From assembly GCA_019925795.1 (NCBI GenBank), contig CM034304.1, forward strand, positions 21,096,228 to 21,160,227: 64,000 nucleotides of DNA. Reading direction: 5' to 3'. Made by a program: the position numbers and the translations under genes. Within the stretch, counting starts at the first letter, position 1. Each line of letters opens with the position of its first letter. The notes under the pieces were generated by a model that saw only the letters and a program-made list of their open reading frames with translations, was not told where the DNA came from and did no database searches. Shown here one piece after another: positions 10,835-21,425 of this stretch. Origin of the DNA: Dendrobium chrysotoxum. Lineage: Eukaryota; Streptophyta; Magnoliopsida; Asparagales; Orchidaceae.

Positions 10835-12030
10835 AGGATCAACAACATCTATAAGCTGGATGTAAGTTGCATTAAATCTGATAATTCAATTTGCTTAAAA
10901 ACTGCTGCTGATGAGTCTTGGTTATGGCATAGGAGATTGTGTCATGCCAGTATGAAAACCCTTAGGAGAGTCACCCAAAAGGACTTAGTTAGAGGTGTGC
11001 CCAAGCTTAAGTTCACTAAGGATCACCTGTTTGATGCCTGTCAGTTAAGAAAGTAAGTCCAGTCCTCCTTTCACTTTGTTAAGGACATTAGCACCTCTAG
11101 ACCTTTAGAAGTTCTTCACATGGACCTCTTTGGACCCATTGGCACTACCAGCTTAGGGGGGAGAGTCTATGGGTTTGTGATTGTAGATGACTATTCGAGG
11201 TTCACTTGGGTGAAATTTTTATCACATAAATCTGAGTCATTTGATGAGTTTAGATCCTTCTCTACTTGGATTCAGAAGAAGTTAGGATGTGAGATTATTA
11301 TCATCCATAGTGATCACAGAGGGGAGTTTGAAAATGAAAGATTTGGAAGTTTTTGTGAGGAGCAAGGGATTAGTCACAATTTTTCAGCTCCTAGGACCCC
11401 TCAGCAGAACGGGGTAGCTGAAAGGAAGAACAGGACCTTAGTGGAAGCCGCTAGAGTCATGCTTGCCGAGTATTCACTTCCAAAATACTTTTGGGCTGAA
11501 GCGATGAACACTGCCTGTTATGTGCTGAATAGGGTGAATGTGAGAGTCAAACTGAACAAGACACCTTATGAGATCATTAGGTTTAGAACTCCAAATCTGT
11601 CCCACCTCCATGTCTTTAGCTGTAAGGCTTTCATTCTTAACAACGGGAAGTCACCCTTAGGAAAATTTGACCCCAAATCTGATGAAGGAGTGTTCTTAGG
11701 ATATTTAAGTGTGGGGAAATCCTTTAGGGTGTTTAATAAGAGGACTTTGGTGGTGGAAGAAACAACCCATGTAGTGTTTGATGAATCTGATCCTAAGCAG
11801 TCTAGATCTGAAGTAGAAGATGAAGAGATTGTTGAGGTTACCCAAGGGGTTGGACATACAAATCTGGAGGAAAGGGTAGAACCTCAAACCACATTGTCTA
11901 GAGATTGGAGATATTCTTCGAGTCATCCTAAAGAACTGATCTTAGGAGACCCTTCTGAAGGTGTTAGGACTAGGCATGGACTTAGGAAGGAAGTAAATCA
12001 TTCTGCCTTTATCTCAATGACTGAACCCAC
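10835..12030 (+). pseudogene. Sirevirus integrase
   Basis: The N-terminal zinc region reads 'WHRRLCHAS' and 'FDACQLRK'. The expected C-x2-C has its first Cys replaced by Phe, and a TAA follows at about 11056-11058. The core begins at 11120 with 'HMDLFGPIGTTSLGG', then 'FVIVDDYSRFTWVKFL' (first Asp), 'IIHSDHRGEFEN' (second Asp) and 'PQQNGVAERKNRTLVEAARV' (catalytic Glu). The core triad is therefore present. The C-terminal 'FLGYLSVGKSFRVFNKRT' region follows near 11695. Loss of the zinc ligand and the stop would both inactivate it. It is in the same frame as RT. Confidence 0.9.
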
Positions 12031-13561
12031 CAACATCAATCAAGCCTTGTCGGATGAGCTTTGGATTTTAGCTATGCAGGAAGAATTGAATCAATTTATA
12101 AGGAATGATGTTTGGGAGTTAGTAGAAAGACCTAAAAATCAAAGTATTATGGGAACCAAGTGGGTCTTTAAGAATAAGATGAATGATTCTTGTGTGGTGG
12201 TGAGAAATAAGGCAAGATTGGTGGCTAAGGGGTATAATCAGATAGAAGGGATTGATTTTGAGGAGACTTTTGCCCCTGTAGCTAGATTGGAAGCCATTAG
12301 AGTGCTACTAGCCTTTGCATGTTATAAGGGATTCAAGCTGTTTCAAATGGATGTCAAGAGTGCCTTTTTAAATGGGGTAATAAAAGAAGATGTTTTTGTA
12401 GAACAACCCCCAAGTTTTGAGAGTTCCCAATATCCAAATCATTTCTATAAATTAAAAAAGGCCTTATATGGATTGAAACAGGCACGCAGAGCTTGGTATG
12501 AGAGGCTTAACACATTCCTGTTAGAAAGAGAGTTTGTTAAGGGGAGCGTAGACACCACCCTTTTTTTGAGGAGATTAGGGGATGACTTACTCATTTTCTA
12601 GATCTATGTTGATGATATCATTGTTGGATCTTCTGATAAATATTTATGTGATGAGTTTTCTAAAATAATGAGTAAGGAGTTTGAGATGAGTATGATGGGA
12701 GAATTGTCCTACTTTTTGGGGTTTAGCATAAGGCAAATGGATGATGGAACATTTATCAATCAATCTAAATACACTAAGGACATTTTGAAGAAATATGAAA
12801 TGGACAAAGCCAAGCCAATCAATACTCCCATGACCTCCTTAGTTCAGTTAGATAAGGATTCAAGTGGGAAATCTGTTGATCAGAAGAAGTATAGAGGAAT
12901 AATAGGATCACTGCTTTACCTAACAGCTAGCCGACCTGATATCATGTTTAGTGTCTGTCTTTGTGCTAGGTTTCAGGCTGATCCTAAAGAGTCCCACCTG
13001 ACTGCTGTTAAGAGAATTCTTAGATATCTTTTAGGGACCCCAAACCTAGGAATCTGGTACGCTAGGCACAACACCTCTTTTGAGATCATTGGATATTCTG
13101 ATTCTGACTTTGCGGGGTGTAGGGTGGATAGAAAGAGCACTTCTGGGACTTGTCAGTTCATAGGACAGTCATTAGTCTCCTGGTCCAGTAAAAAATAGAA
13201 CTCAATTGCACTTTCCACTGTTGAAGCTGAGTACATTGCCTTAGGAAGTTGTGTGGCTCATGTTCTTTGGCTGAAGCAACAAGTCTTGGATTTAGGATTA
13301 CCTGTTGGCACAATTTCTGTTCTGTGTGATAATACTAGTGCCATCTGTATCTCTAAGAATCCAATCTAACATTCTAGGACCAAACACATTGATATAAGGC
13401 ATCACTTCATTAGGGACCATGTTACAAAAGGGGACATTGAGCTACATCACATAGCAACTGAAAATCAGCTGGCTGACATATTCACTAAATCACTGGCCTT
13501 TGACTCATTCAGCATTTTGAGAACCAGATTAGGAGTGATTGATATAAATGCTCGATTCTGA
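12031..13561 (+). pseudogene. Sirevirus reverse transcriptase and RNase H
   Basis: The RT starts around 'LNQFIRNDVWELVERPKNQS' and 'GTKWVFKNKM', followed by 'RLVAKGYNQIEGIDFEETFA' and 'FQMDVKSAFLNG' (first catalytic Asp). A TAG at 12599-12601 lies one codon before YVDD (12605-12616). The frame then continues with 'GELSYFLGF' and RNase H 'GYSDSDFAGCRVDRKSTSG'. A second TAG sits at 13196-13198 and a TAA at 13366-13368. The frame ends naturally at 13559-13561. gag-pol thus runs in one frame from 8699 to 13561 with no shift, only stops. Both TAGs recur at the same codons in the second copy (39329-39331 and 38732-38734). Confidence 0.92.
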
Positions 13562-14868
13562 TGACTGCTGATTTCTGATTGTTCTGATTGGTATTCTATT
13601 TTCTGTTAGTTAGTTTCTGGTTTGATTATTTTCTTTCAGTTGATTTTATTTCTTCTACTGATTTCTGTTTTAGCCTTACTGTTAGTTTGATTTGATTATT
13701 TACTTTGATGTGATTTACTACCTATTTTTATTCACTGGTTCATATCTTGCACTTACTATTTTATGCTTTTCAAAATATGATCACCGCTCACTACTTCTGA
13801 TAATCTGAATTTCTGACTGGGCGTTTTACCTTGTTTTGATTTGGAAGCTGGTAAGCAGCGATTTATTCCACTGAATCTGTTAAAGGGAAGAAATATTGAT
13901 GATTGTTTCTCTTCCTCTAACTCCTTTACTGGTGTATAGTTTCTTTTGGATAAAAATTCTCTTCAAAATTAAAATGTTAGTTTTTAAAAAAGAGATTATT
14001 TTATCTTCTTTAAGTAATCTACCTCATATCAATAGTGTTTTTCAAAGTCTTGAGTCATTAGTTTGATTTTCTAAACCAAGTGATTGCATTTAGCATATGA
14101 TGTATGACTTTTGTTTTATGAATCATTCTTCCTTACTGTGGAGAGTCATCTCCTATGTTTGGAAGATAATTTCACAGCTGAGACTCTTTAATGATTATGA
14201 AAAGGAGGAAGCTTATAAAAGATGTGTAGTGCGCCAAATAAATTGAAAAAGAAGCATAAAATGAGCCGAAAGCTGAAAAGATGCGAAAAATTGCCAACTA
14301 AAAGATACACAAAGTGTATCAAAAATGAAAAGATGCGCAAAGCGCCAACTAAATTGAAAAAGAGGCACAAAATGAGCCCAACCAAGCTTTCCTTCCTTTC
14401 AGATCGTTAAAAGTCTTAGAAAAATCTGTGTGCCGCTTAATACTTTCAAAAGCTTGTGTTTGAAAATCCTGATTTCTGATTTTTTTACTTTGTAACACTA
14501 TTATATCAGATATTTTTCTAGAATGAGGCTTGAAAGGATCTCTTTTCAAATCTAATGTCTTTTCTTCTGAATCGGATTTTTGTTTTGAAAGAGGTTTGCA
14601 TCGATAAGGTGCTTGGGGTCGGAGTTACAAAAGTTGATTTTTCCAACCTTTTCTGGATTTATGCACTGTCAATCGTCTTCTTATTGGTTTTTGAATCTAA
14701 AATCAAGGAAAAATTTTGATTTACTCGAGCAGCTTGATCAAAAAAAAATGTTGCTTTTATGTGTTTTTTCTGTGAGTTTTATTCGTTTTTGTTTTATTTT
14801 GATTTCATGATTGTGTTTTTGGGATCCTGATCGGTCATCTTCATCATCCATCTTTTTCTGTTTTCCTC
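13562..14868 (+). other. Sirevirus spacer between pol and third ORF
   Basis: The sequence is AT-rich and noncoding. It includes TTTCTG/GATT-rich low-complexity DNA at 13570-13760. A ~111-bp-spaced direct repeat built on 'GCGCCAA.TAAATTGAAAAAG' occurs at 14231-14267 and 14342-14378. The matching spacer of the second copy (37040-38395, reversed) carries the same repeated block. I see no gene in it. Confidence 0.7.
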
Positions 14869-15288
14869 ACATCGTCCTAGACAATACCCCGATCATCCTG
14901 GACGATCCTCTTCATCCTGGACGATCCAAACATCATCCTGGATGATTCATTCAAAATCATCCCCATACTGCTCCTGCTGCTAAAAAATTCCAATTATTGG
15001 CGATCGTCCTGGATGATCCTTACATCGTCCTAGACGATATGATCCATATCTTCCTGATCTGATCAAACGGCTGGCATTGCACCAATTATTATCCATCATC
15101 CTGGACGATCCACTTCATCATCCTGGACGATCCACGTGTCAGCCACTGGATGATTGGAATTCGGCCCGTCCGACACACTTATTGCACATCGTCCGGGACG
15201 ATCCACCTAATTGTCCTGGACGATACCTTTTCATCAACGGTCGTCCAGCCTGACTCCTCGGGACGATCGCCTATCGTACGGGACGATC
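14869..15288 (+). repeat. Second palindrome array, before the third ORF
   Basis: The same ATCGTCC-N-GGACGAT dyads as in the LTR recur about a dozen times, ending 85 bases before the ATG of the third ORF. A TATA-like stretch (TATATAAACA, 15300-15309) follows. The layout repeats that of the LTR promoter, so this may be an internal promoter for the third ORF. The second copy has the equivalent array at 36579-37012. Confidence 0.75.
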
Positions 15289-15372
15289 AGGCCGTTTTCT
15301 ATATAAACAACAGTTTTCTTAAGGATTTTCCACACTCTTTCTCCCTCTACTTTCCTTCACTTTTGATTCCTA

Positions 15373-16503
15373 ATGGCTGGTGGCAAACGCTCGCGGCAAA
15401 AGGGTACAAGCTCCTCCCGGGGGCCTGTTGATCCTCGCTTCCCCAATGCAGCCGATCAGGCTGCCTACGAGCGATATTGTGAAGTGGGGATCACAATATC
15501 GAAAATAGTAAATCCTCGCACTCTAACTTATCCTGTCCTTGACCTCTTCGCACACACCTCCCTCACCTTCATCATGACTCTCGCCTTTCCTTTTAGCTCG
15601 GAACTTCTTCGCATTTTCTTTGCAAACTTACGGATTTCGGCTGATTATTTCACCCTCCGCTCTTATGTAAATCAGCGCCCCGTCGAACTCACTTACCAGG
15701 ACTTTCATAACATTCTCCAACTTTTCGTCACTGGCGATAAACTCCACACCCTTATCACCGACCCTGACTATGATTGGAGTGTCGCCAATCATTTCCTTCG
15801 CAATACAAATGCCCCTTATCATGACAATGCCTGCACTAAACTTCTTAAGGACGCCCGGACTATTCAGCATGTTCTTCGTTCCTCCGTCATTCCAAAGGCG
15901 GGGGATCGAATTCACATCACCCCACTCCTGTCCTTGACCACATACTACATCCTGGCCCATATGGAATTTAATGCCACTGACCTTATTATCCGGTACCTCG
16001 AGCACCTCACCACTATTCGGGATCCAGGTCATCGCCGTCGTCCAAATCTAGCCTTAGGACACATCATTGTCTATGCCCTCGAAACTAAATATGACCTGTA
16101 ATATCCCACAGCTCCAGATGTCCTTCCTTCCTTCTTCACCAACAATTCCTTCCATGTCCTACACAGCACCCGACTACATCTGGAGCCCACCCCGGATGTT
16201 GAGGAAGAGGCCATTCCAGTTCCTGCTGCACTAGAGGCACCTGCTCCCCTTCACATTGCCTCTCCCTTTGACCATCTGGTGCAGCGCTTCGATCAGTGGG
16301 AGGCAAGATTTGACTCCTATGTGGTTGCCCAGGAGTAGCGGCACGCCGAGGACATCCAACGCTTCACTGACTATGCTGCGCAGCAGCAACAGCAGCATGA
16401 CCAGGATATTGCCTGGATTGGAGCCCATTTTCATGCCATTCACCACTACTTCAACCCACCATCGCCACCTCCTTCTTCCGATCAGGATCCGCCTCCGTTC
16501 TAG
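15373..16503 (+). pseudogene. Sirevirus third ORF (env-like position)
   Basis: The frame of 377 codons starts at ATG 15373 and ends at TAG 16501-16503, with internal stops at 16099-16101 (TAA) and 16336-16338 (TAG, in 'VVAQE*RHAED'). The N-terminus is basic ('GGKRSRQKGTSSS'). The middle includes 'GITISKIVNPRTLTYPVLDL' and 'RPVELTYQDFHNIL', resembling proteins labelled putative plant transposon protein. The C-terminal third is Pro/Ala/Glu-rich, then Gln-rich and probably coiled-coil ('YAAQQQQQHDQDI'). Some Sireviruses carry an ORF in this place called env-like. I see no signal peptide and no convincing membrane segment, so an envelope role is not supported. The 5' part also exists at 36334-36508. 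Confidence 0.7.
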
Positions 16504-16584
16504 TTTTCTATTTTGTAGTTGTTTTCTTTTATGTTTTGTACTTATATTTCCGTGTTCTGTTTTACCCTCCTCCTTTTTGTGATG

Positions 16585-16757
16585 TCAAAAGGGGGAGTCA
16601 GTTGTAGTCGTTTCAGTTTTTGTTATGTGTTATATTTTCTGTATTAGTTTGATTGTTAAATGAAAATTAAAAAAAAAATATCTGGTTTTTGATCTCCTGT
16701 TTATTTTTATTTTCAAACTACTGTACAAATATTTGCCATCATCAAAAAGGGGGAGAT
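16585..16757 (+). promoter_or_regulatory. Repeated polypurine tracts before 3' LTR
   Basis: AAAAAGGGGGAGAT (16744-16757) directly precedes the 3' LTR and is the primer for plus-strand synthesis. A near copy, CAAAAGGGGGAGTC, lies at about 16586-16599. Multiplied polypurine tracts are a reported Sirevirus trait. Confidence 0.8.
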
Positions 16758-18429
16758 TATTGCAAATCTGGTTTTGATGATGACAAACATGTCTCTATTA
16801 TGTTTTTGCTTGGCTAACCCGTTTCAGGCACAAAAGATCACGAGCAAATCAAGCCAACTCAAGATCGGGTCCAAGTGTGTCAAATGTATGGTTTTTCTCT
16901 TTATTGAGTCAATTGTAATGTAACTGATCCCCTAGCTAAGTAATCTTGCACACACACACTCAGGGGGAGAGCTTGAGTGAGTTAGAGTTTCTGTTCATTT
17001 TTTTATTCAGATCGTCCTGGACGATATTCACATCGTCCTGGATGATCTAGTAAAAATAAAAACCCTAATTAGGGCGACCAAGTTAAGTGAGTCTGATTAA
17101 GCAGATCATCCTGGATGATCTTTTGATCGTACGGGACGATATGCTCAAATCAGAAATTCTCAGCCGCCAGAACAAGTTAGGTAAGTTTTTATTTTAAGCT
17201 ATTTGGCTGATCGTCCCAGACGATACGTGTATCGTCCTGGATGATTCAGAACAATCATGCCTAAATTAGTCTGGTAATTAAGGAAAGTAATTAATATTTA
17301 ATTGATACGATCATATCGTCCTGGACTATCGCAGGATCGTCCTGGACGATCATGATCATCTAGTACATTTCAGCTGTATGTCCCGAACTGTGTTTAGGAC
17401 GATTTTAGTACTTTTTGAACTAATCGTACAGGATGATGTCCCTATCATCCTGGACGATTAAGTCATTTTTTGGTCGTCCAACACAGGTTTCTCTGGACGA
17501 CCTGAACTATCTTCTGGACGATATTCCTCGATTTGCACTAATTGTCCCGGACGATCGCAGGATCGTACGTGACGATATGAATAATTTTTTCTACTGATCG
17601 TCCAGAAGAGCCAAATCGTCCAGGCTGAAACAGCTGAATTTGAACTGATCGTACAGGATGATATACCGATCGTCCTGGATGATCTTGGCCGACCAGTTGA
17701 GATTTGGGGCAAATTTTAAGCCCTCCTATAAAATAACTTTTTCTTGAAACAAGAAAAATCTTTTGCCACTTTCCTTCGCAAAGAAACCCTAAAGAGAGAG
17801 AGAGTTTGGGAGAGAGAGAGAGGATCTTGTGAGGGGGAGTTAGTGAGAGATTCACTAAGGTTGCTCCAAGCACGGATCAGAGTCGTCTTCTCCGCTCGTC
17901 GTCTTTCGTCTAGTTGGTGTTCGTCATGGGAGGATCATTCGCAAGAGGATCCGGGGTTCTCTGCCCGCTTCAGGTGGAAGCAAAAGGAGTTTGAAGGTTC
18001 TCTTCCTACTTCAGAAGGAAGCAAAAGGAGGTCGGGTTCTCTGCCCCACCATGTGGTGAAAAGGAGGTCTTGTACAGGCTTCTCCGACTTGCTGCGGGAG
18101 CAAAAGGAGAGACACTTTTTGTTTAGTGCAATACCCAGAGGGGAGGCTTCGGGGAGTGGACGTAGGTCAAGTTGACCGAACCACTATAAAATCTGGTTTG
18201 CTTTTATGATTTAGTTCTGTACTTTATTTTTTGATATTAACTACGTGGGTAAATATCTGAGATTGATCTTTTCGTTCTTGTTTAATTATTTCTGCTGCTA
18301 AGTATCGAAAAGATTTTTCATTGTTATTGTGAAATTTTTAAATAACCAATTCACCCCCCCCCCCCCCCCTCGCTCTTGGTTAGCCTCAGAACTAGTTCAC
18401 TAGGGCTTAACATCCCTATTGAACTTTCA
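16758..18429 (+). repeat. Sirevirus 3' LTR
   Basis: It matches 6979-8643 throughout. It starts TATTGCAAATC, so the first dinucleotide is TA instead of TG, and it ends AACTTTCA. It holds the palindrome array (17010-17686), a TATA box (17727-17735), a GA tract, and a longer C-run (18353-18369) than the 5' copy. About ten mismatches to the 5' LTR fall in the first 400 bases by eye. Confidence 0.95.
17010..17686 (+). repeat. Array of short palindromes in 3' LTR
   Basis: It has the same dyads and order as 7231-7906. Several copies intact in one LTR are CA/TG-mutated in the other (for example 7323 ATCGTCC against 17105 ATCATCC), so the decay happened after insertion. Confidence 0.85.
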
Positions 18430-18434
18430 GGTGA
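18430..18434. repeat. Target-site duplication GGTGA, right copy
   Basis: This is the second copy of the 5-bp duplication flanking the Sirevirus; the first is at 6974-6978. The host Ogre/Tat sequence resumes here. Confidence 0.9.
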
Positions 18435-19632
18435 GGGATATCTATCTTAACAGGCGACGAAGGAGTTTGATAGGTGGGAACTCCAACATCAAACTAAGGA
18501 GAATCCTTACATCCCTGGATGAGGATTCAGGGGATATCAACAGGTAATAGAACTTGAGTATCTCTTATCTAGATCCTAACAGATCTGCTTATCTTTATTG
18601 GTACATATGGCTCATCCAAAAGCATGGGCCTCTTGCCCTTAACATCAACTAGTTGCAAATTTTTAATAATCTCTTTTGATTTGGCTATCATAGTGGCCAA
18701 CATTCAGAACCTTGAAGGGGGAACTGGAGGTCTACCTCTGAGAGGGTGACCCCTACAGATCCAGTTAATACTATTTCTTCCATCTTTGCATATGGGAGAT
18801 GAGGCACCCAATAATATCCATCCACTAAGATTGAGGCGACAGGTTGCTTAACAAACTTTTTGTTTCTCCTCACTGGCTGAGGAGTCAGGTTTCTTGCTTC
18901 AGACCTTTCTTCTTTTAACACTTCCTTCTCAAGTTTATGTAAGATCACCCCCTTCAGGTGTTTCACATATTATTCCTTAGTTTGGCCTGTCTCAACAGCA
19001 CAGGTGTGAATAATGTTCCTTAACATCCTTATTCTTAAAGTATACTTTTCCTTTGTAGTTCTCTTCATAGAGTAGTTAACCAGGCTAGGTGGAGAGCTAG
19101 CAATCCGTGCAACCCTCTCCTCCCCTGTAGCAGCTACTAGGGGGTGAAAATGACTCCCTTTTAGGAGTGGAGAAGAGGCAGGGATAGGTAGCTCCTCAGC
19201 AGCCTTAGGCTCAACTAGACTTAAAGCTTTTTGCTCAGCAATCTTTCTTGACTTAGTGATCTTCTTCCTCACCCTTCTCAGATAGTTTTTCCTAGCACTC
19301 TTGGTGCCAAATAGTACTACAGAGCTGGAAGATCCCTTCTCAACAGTGGATTTGACTTCAGGTTTCTTGTCCTCATTTTGGACTGAGGGTGCAGGAGGTG
19401 TAAGGGTAACACTTGCTGCCAGCTCTTGCATGGGGGGAAGGTCACTTGTTTCCCCCACTGCTAACTCAACTACTGGACCATTCTCGCCCTCAGCAGCGAG
19501 GTTAATGATTGTTCCACCATTCATAGATAATTTCAAAGTCTTAAAGCCCATTCCAAACTGAATTGCACTACTGTGAATTAACTCTTTGACTTGGAGGTCA
19601 CAGTCAATAGAGAACATAAGTTTTCTAGCCAT
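18435..19632 (-). pseudogene. Ogre/Tat ORF1 (extra ORF upstream of gag)
   Basis: It starts at ATG 19632 with 'MARKLMFSIDCDLQVKELIH'. It runs 220 residues to a TAA at 18970-18972 and continues in the same frame to 18688 ('PVRRNKKFVKQPVASILVDG'). Then it is broken up to the Sirevirus junction. The first part is mixed and acidic, followed by a basic stretch ('SARKNYLRRVRKKITKSRKI'). Ogre elements are known for an ORF of unknown function before gag; position and size fit. I recognise no catalytic motif. The Sirevirus sits about 250 bases downstream and separates it from gag. Confidence 0.6.
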
Positions 19633-21410
19633 TGTAAAGGATTTGATTATCTATAATTTGAAAAAGAAGATTTAATTTGAACTTGAAATTTGATAAAAAA
19701 TTTTCTATATTTTATCATGTAAATCAGATTATAAGAACTATAATCTGATATATAATGATAAAACATAAAAATTAATTTTGACAAGAAGAACATTTGAATT
19801 TTCGTTGTATATGTTTAACTACAAGAAAATATTATAGGAAGACATATAGCAACGATGCTCTGGATTTGACTTGAATGGATTTGAATGGAGATTTGAAGTT
19901 TTAAAAATTGAAAAATTTTCCTTGAGTATTTGAAACTCAATAGGTTGAATTTGATTTCAGCCTGATGGTTAACAAATTTTCAGGAAAATTAAGAAGTTTC
20001 AACTCGACTCTCTCACCCCACTGAGTAGTTAAGGGATAAGATGTCAGAGATTTGATTTGGTAAAAGATTAGATCTTTGAATCTAAATTTAGAAGTGATTG
20101 AATTTGCATTTTATATGTTATACTACAAGAGAATGTTATAGTAATGCATGTGACAATGAAGATTGAATTTCATTTGAAAGGTATTTCAGTAACTCAAAAA
20201 GTCGACAGTATTTCTCCTTATTTTTGAAACTCGAGATGTTGAATTTGCATTTAATGTGACAGTTTACAAATTTTAGGGAAGATCCTACATAAATGAACTT
20301 GACTCTTTTATCTTATCAAAGGTAAAATGTCAGAGTTCAAAGATTTGAGAGATACTAAAATTTGACATTAATTTTTGGAAGAACTTGGATTAGTATTGTC
20401 AAAGTTAATCTTAAAAAAGATATTTTAAGAGAACATATGACAAATGACAATTAAAATTGAAGAAGTTAAAAAGGATGTTTTGAAAACTTGAAATTCCGGC
20501 AGCACCTCCCCTTATTTTTGAAACTCAAAGTGTTGGACATGTATTCAACATAAGAGTTTACAAAATTCAAGAAGGAGATTCTAAAAGATCAACCTGACTC
20601 TTTCATCTCGATAAGTGATTCGGAATGAAATGTCAAAAATTGAAACAACCGGAGGGATTGAAAGTGCATTGCGTATATTAAACTGCAACGATCGTTGTAG
20701 GAAAATATACAGCAATGACTATTATAATTGAATAACTTTAAGATGAATGTTAAAAAAATTTGAAATTTTAGTAGCACCTCTCCTTATTTTTGAAACTCGA
20801 GGTGTTGAACTCGTGTTAAATAAAAGGTTTACAAAAATTTAAATAGGGAGATGCTAAAAAGTTGACCCAACTCTTTCATTCCGACGAGTGATTCAGGATT
20901 GAAATGTCGAAGGTAAACTTCATTAAAAAGATCAAATTTTGAATTGAATTTGAAAATGACTTATACATTCACTCATATATATTGGATTGTAAAAATTACA
21001 ATCCAATATATAGTGATATAGAGTATATGTCATTTAGATTTTGAAAGAAATTTAGACTTTGACAAAGATTTTGAGAGTTTGATTTTTAAAGTTAGGGGAC
21101 CTTCTATAAGTTATATAACTTAGCATGCAGTTGATTAATCTGAGCATGCAAGTTTCTAACATTTATAGAAAGGTTTGAACGGGATTTGGCTTGACTCTTT
21201 TGCTATACCAATTAAATTAGAGGCAAAATGTCAAAGCTAGACCTGGAGGGAGATTTCCTACACTCACCTCTCTTTTTTACATATCTTAATTTAGTTGGCC
21301 ACACTCACTCAAGGGAGAAATGGGTAGAGGGACCAATGGAAGAAAAGTAGTTAAAACTACCGATTTAAGAAAATTCATATCACTAATAAAGATGGAGAGA
21401 GAGATTGTCT
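19633..21410 (-). repeat. Ogre/Tat 5' leader with ~290-bp degenerate tandem repeats
   Basis: Units built on 'CTTATTTTTGAAACTC', then 'GTTTACAAA', then 'GACTCTTTCA', then 'AAATGTC' begin near 19921, 20213, 20507 and 20779; a more diverged fifth is near 21098. Spacing is about 270-295 bases. The intervening parts also match each other ('TACAAGA.AAT.TTATAG'). There is no coding potential. The array lies between the PBS and the ORF1 start, so it belongs to the 5' untranslated leader. Confidence 0.75.
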
Positions 21411-21425
21411 CCAGTGGAGTCGCCA
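21411..21425 (-). other. Ogre/Tat primer-binding site (tRNA-Arg type)
   Basis: On the minus strand it reads TGGCGACTCCACTGG, the PBS form reported for Tat/Ogre elements and assigned to tRNA-Arg. It lies about 13 bases from a candidate LTR end (CA on the minus strand, plus positions 21439-21440). Confidence 0.75.

Larger units (their letters stand above)
6979..18429 (+). mobile_element. Complete Sirevirus-type Ty1-copia retrotransposon
   Basis: The element is bounded by two long LTRs (6979-8643 and 16758-18429) and by GGTGA duplications. Internally it has a PBS for initiator tRNA-Met (8646-8657), one gag-pol reading frame (8699-13561), a long spacer, a third ORF (15373-16503) and two A/G-rich polypurine tracts. 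The palindrome arrays, repeated polypurine tracts, long gag and extra ORF after pol match published descriptions of Sireviruses. It sits in the opposite orientation inside an Ogre/Tat element. The LTRs differ at about ten positions in the first 400 bases by eye, so the insertion is not very recent. Many in-frame stops make it inactive. Confidence 0.93.
1..21425 (-). mobile_element. Ogre/Tat-type Ty3-gypsy retrotransposon, degenerate, 3' end outside window
   Basis: The element is read on the minus strand. From right to left it has a PBS at 21411-21425, a repeat-rich leader, an extra ORF1 (19632-18688), gag (6389-5139), protease (about 4064), RT (about 2640-1728), RNase H, a second archaeal-type RNase H (1193-732) and integrase (720-1). 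An ORF1 before gag, a TGGCGACTCC-type PBS and a second RNase H are known hallmarks of the Tat/Ogre lineage. All ORFs are broken by stops. The integrase C-terminus and 3' LTR must lie left of position 1. A complete Sirevirus (6979-18429) interrupts it between ORF1 and gag; host sequence resumes at 18430 with the 5-bp duplication. Confidence 0.85.

Noticed and set aside
8699..13561. Altered genetic code (TAA/TAG as Gln), since many stops fall at expected Gln codons
   Set aside because: Other stops replace Trp, Glu or Lys, and frameshifts are also present. C-to-T decay of methylated CAA/CAG codons in dead elements explains the pattern.
15628..16032. Minus-strand open frame of 134 codons
   Set aside because: It is the shadow of the third ORF of the Sirevirus, which is supported by a second copy.
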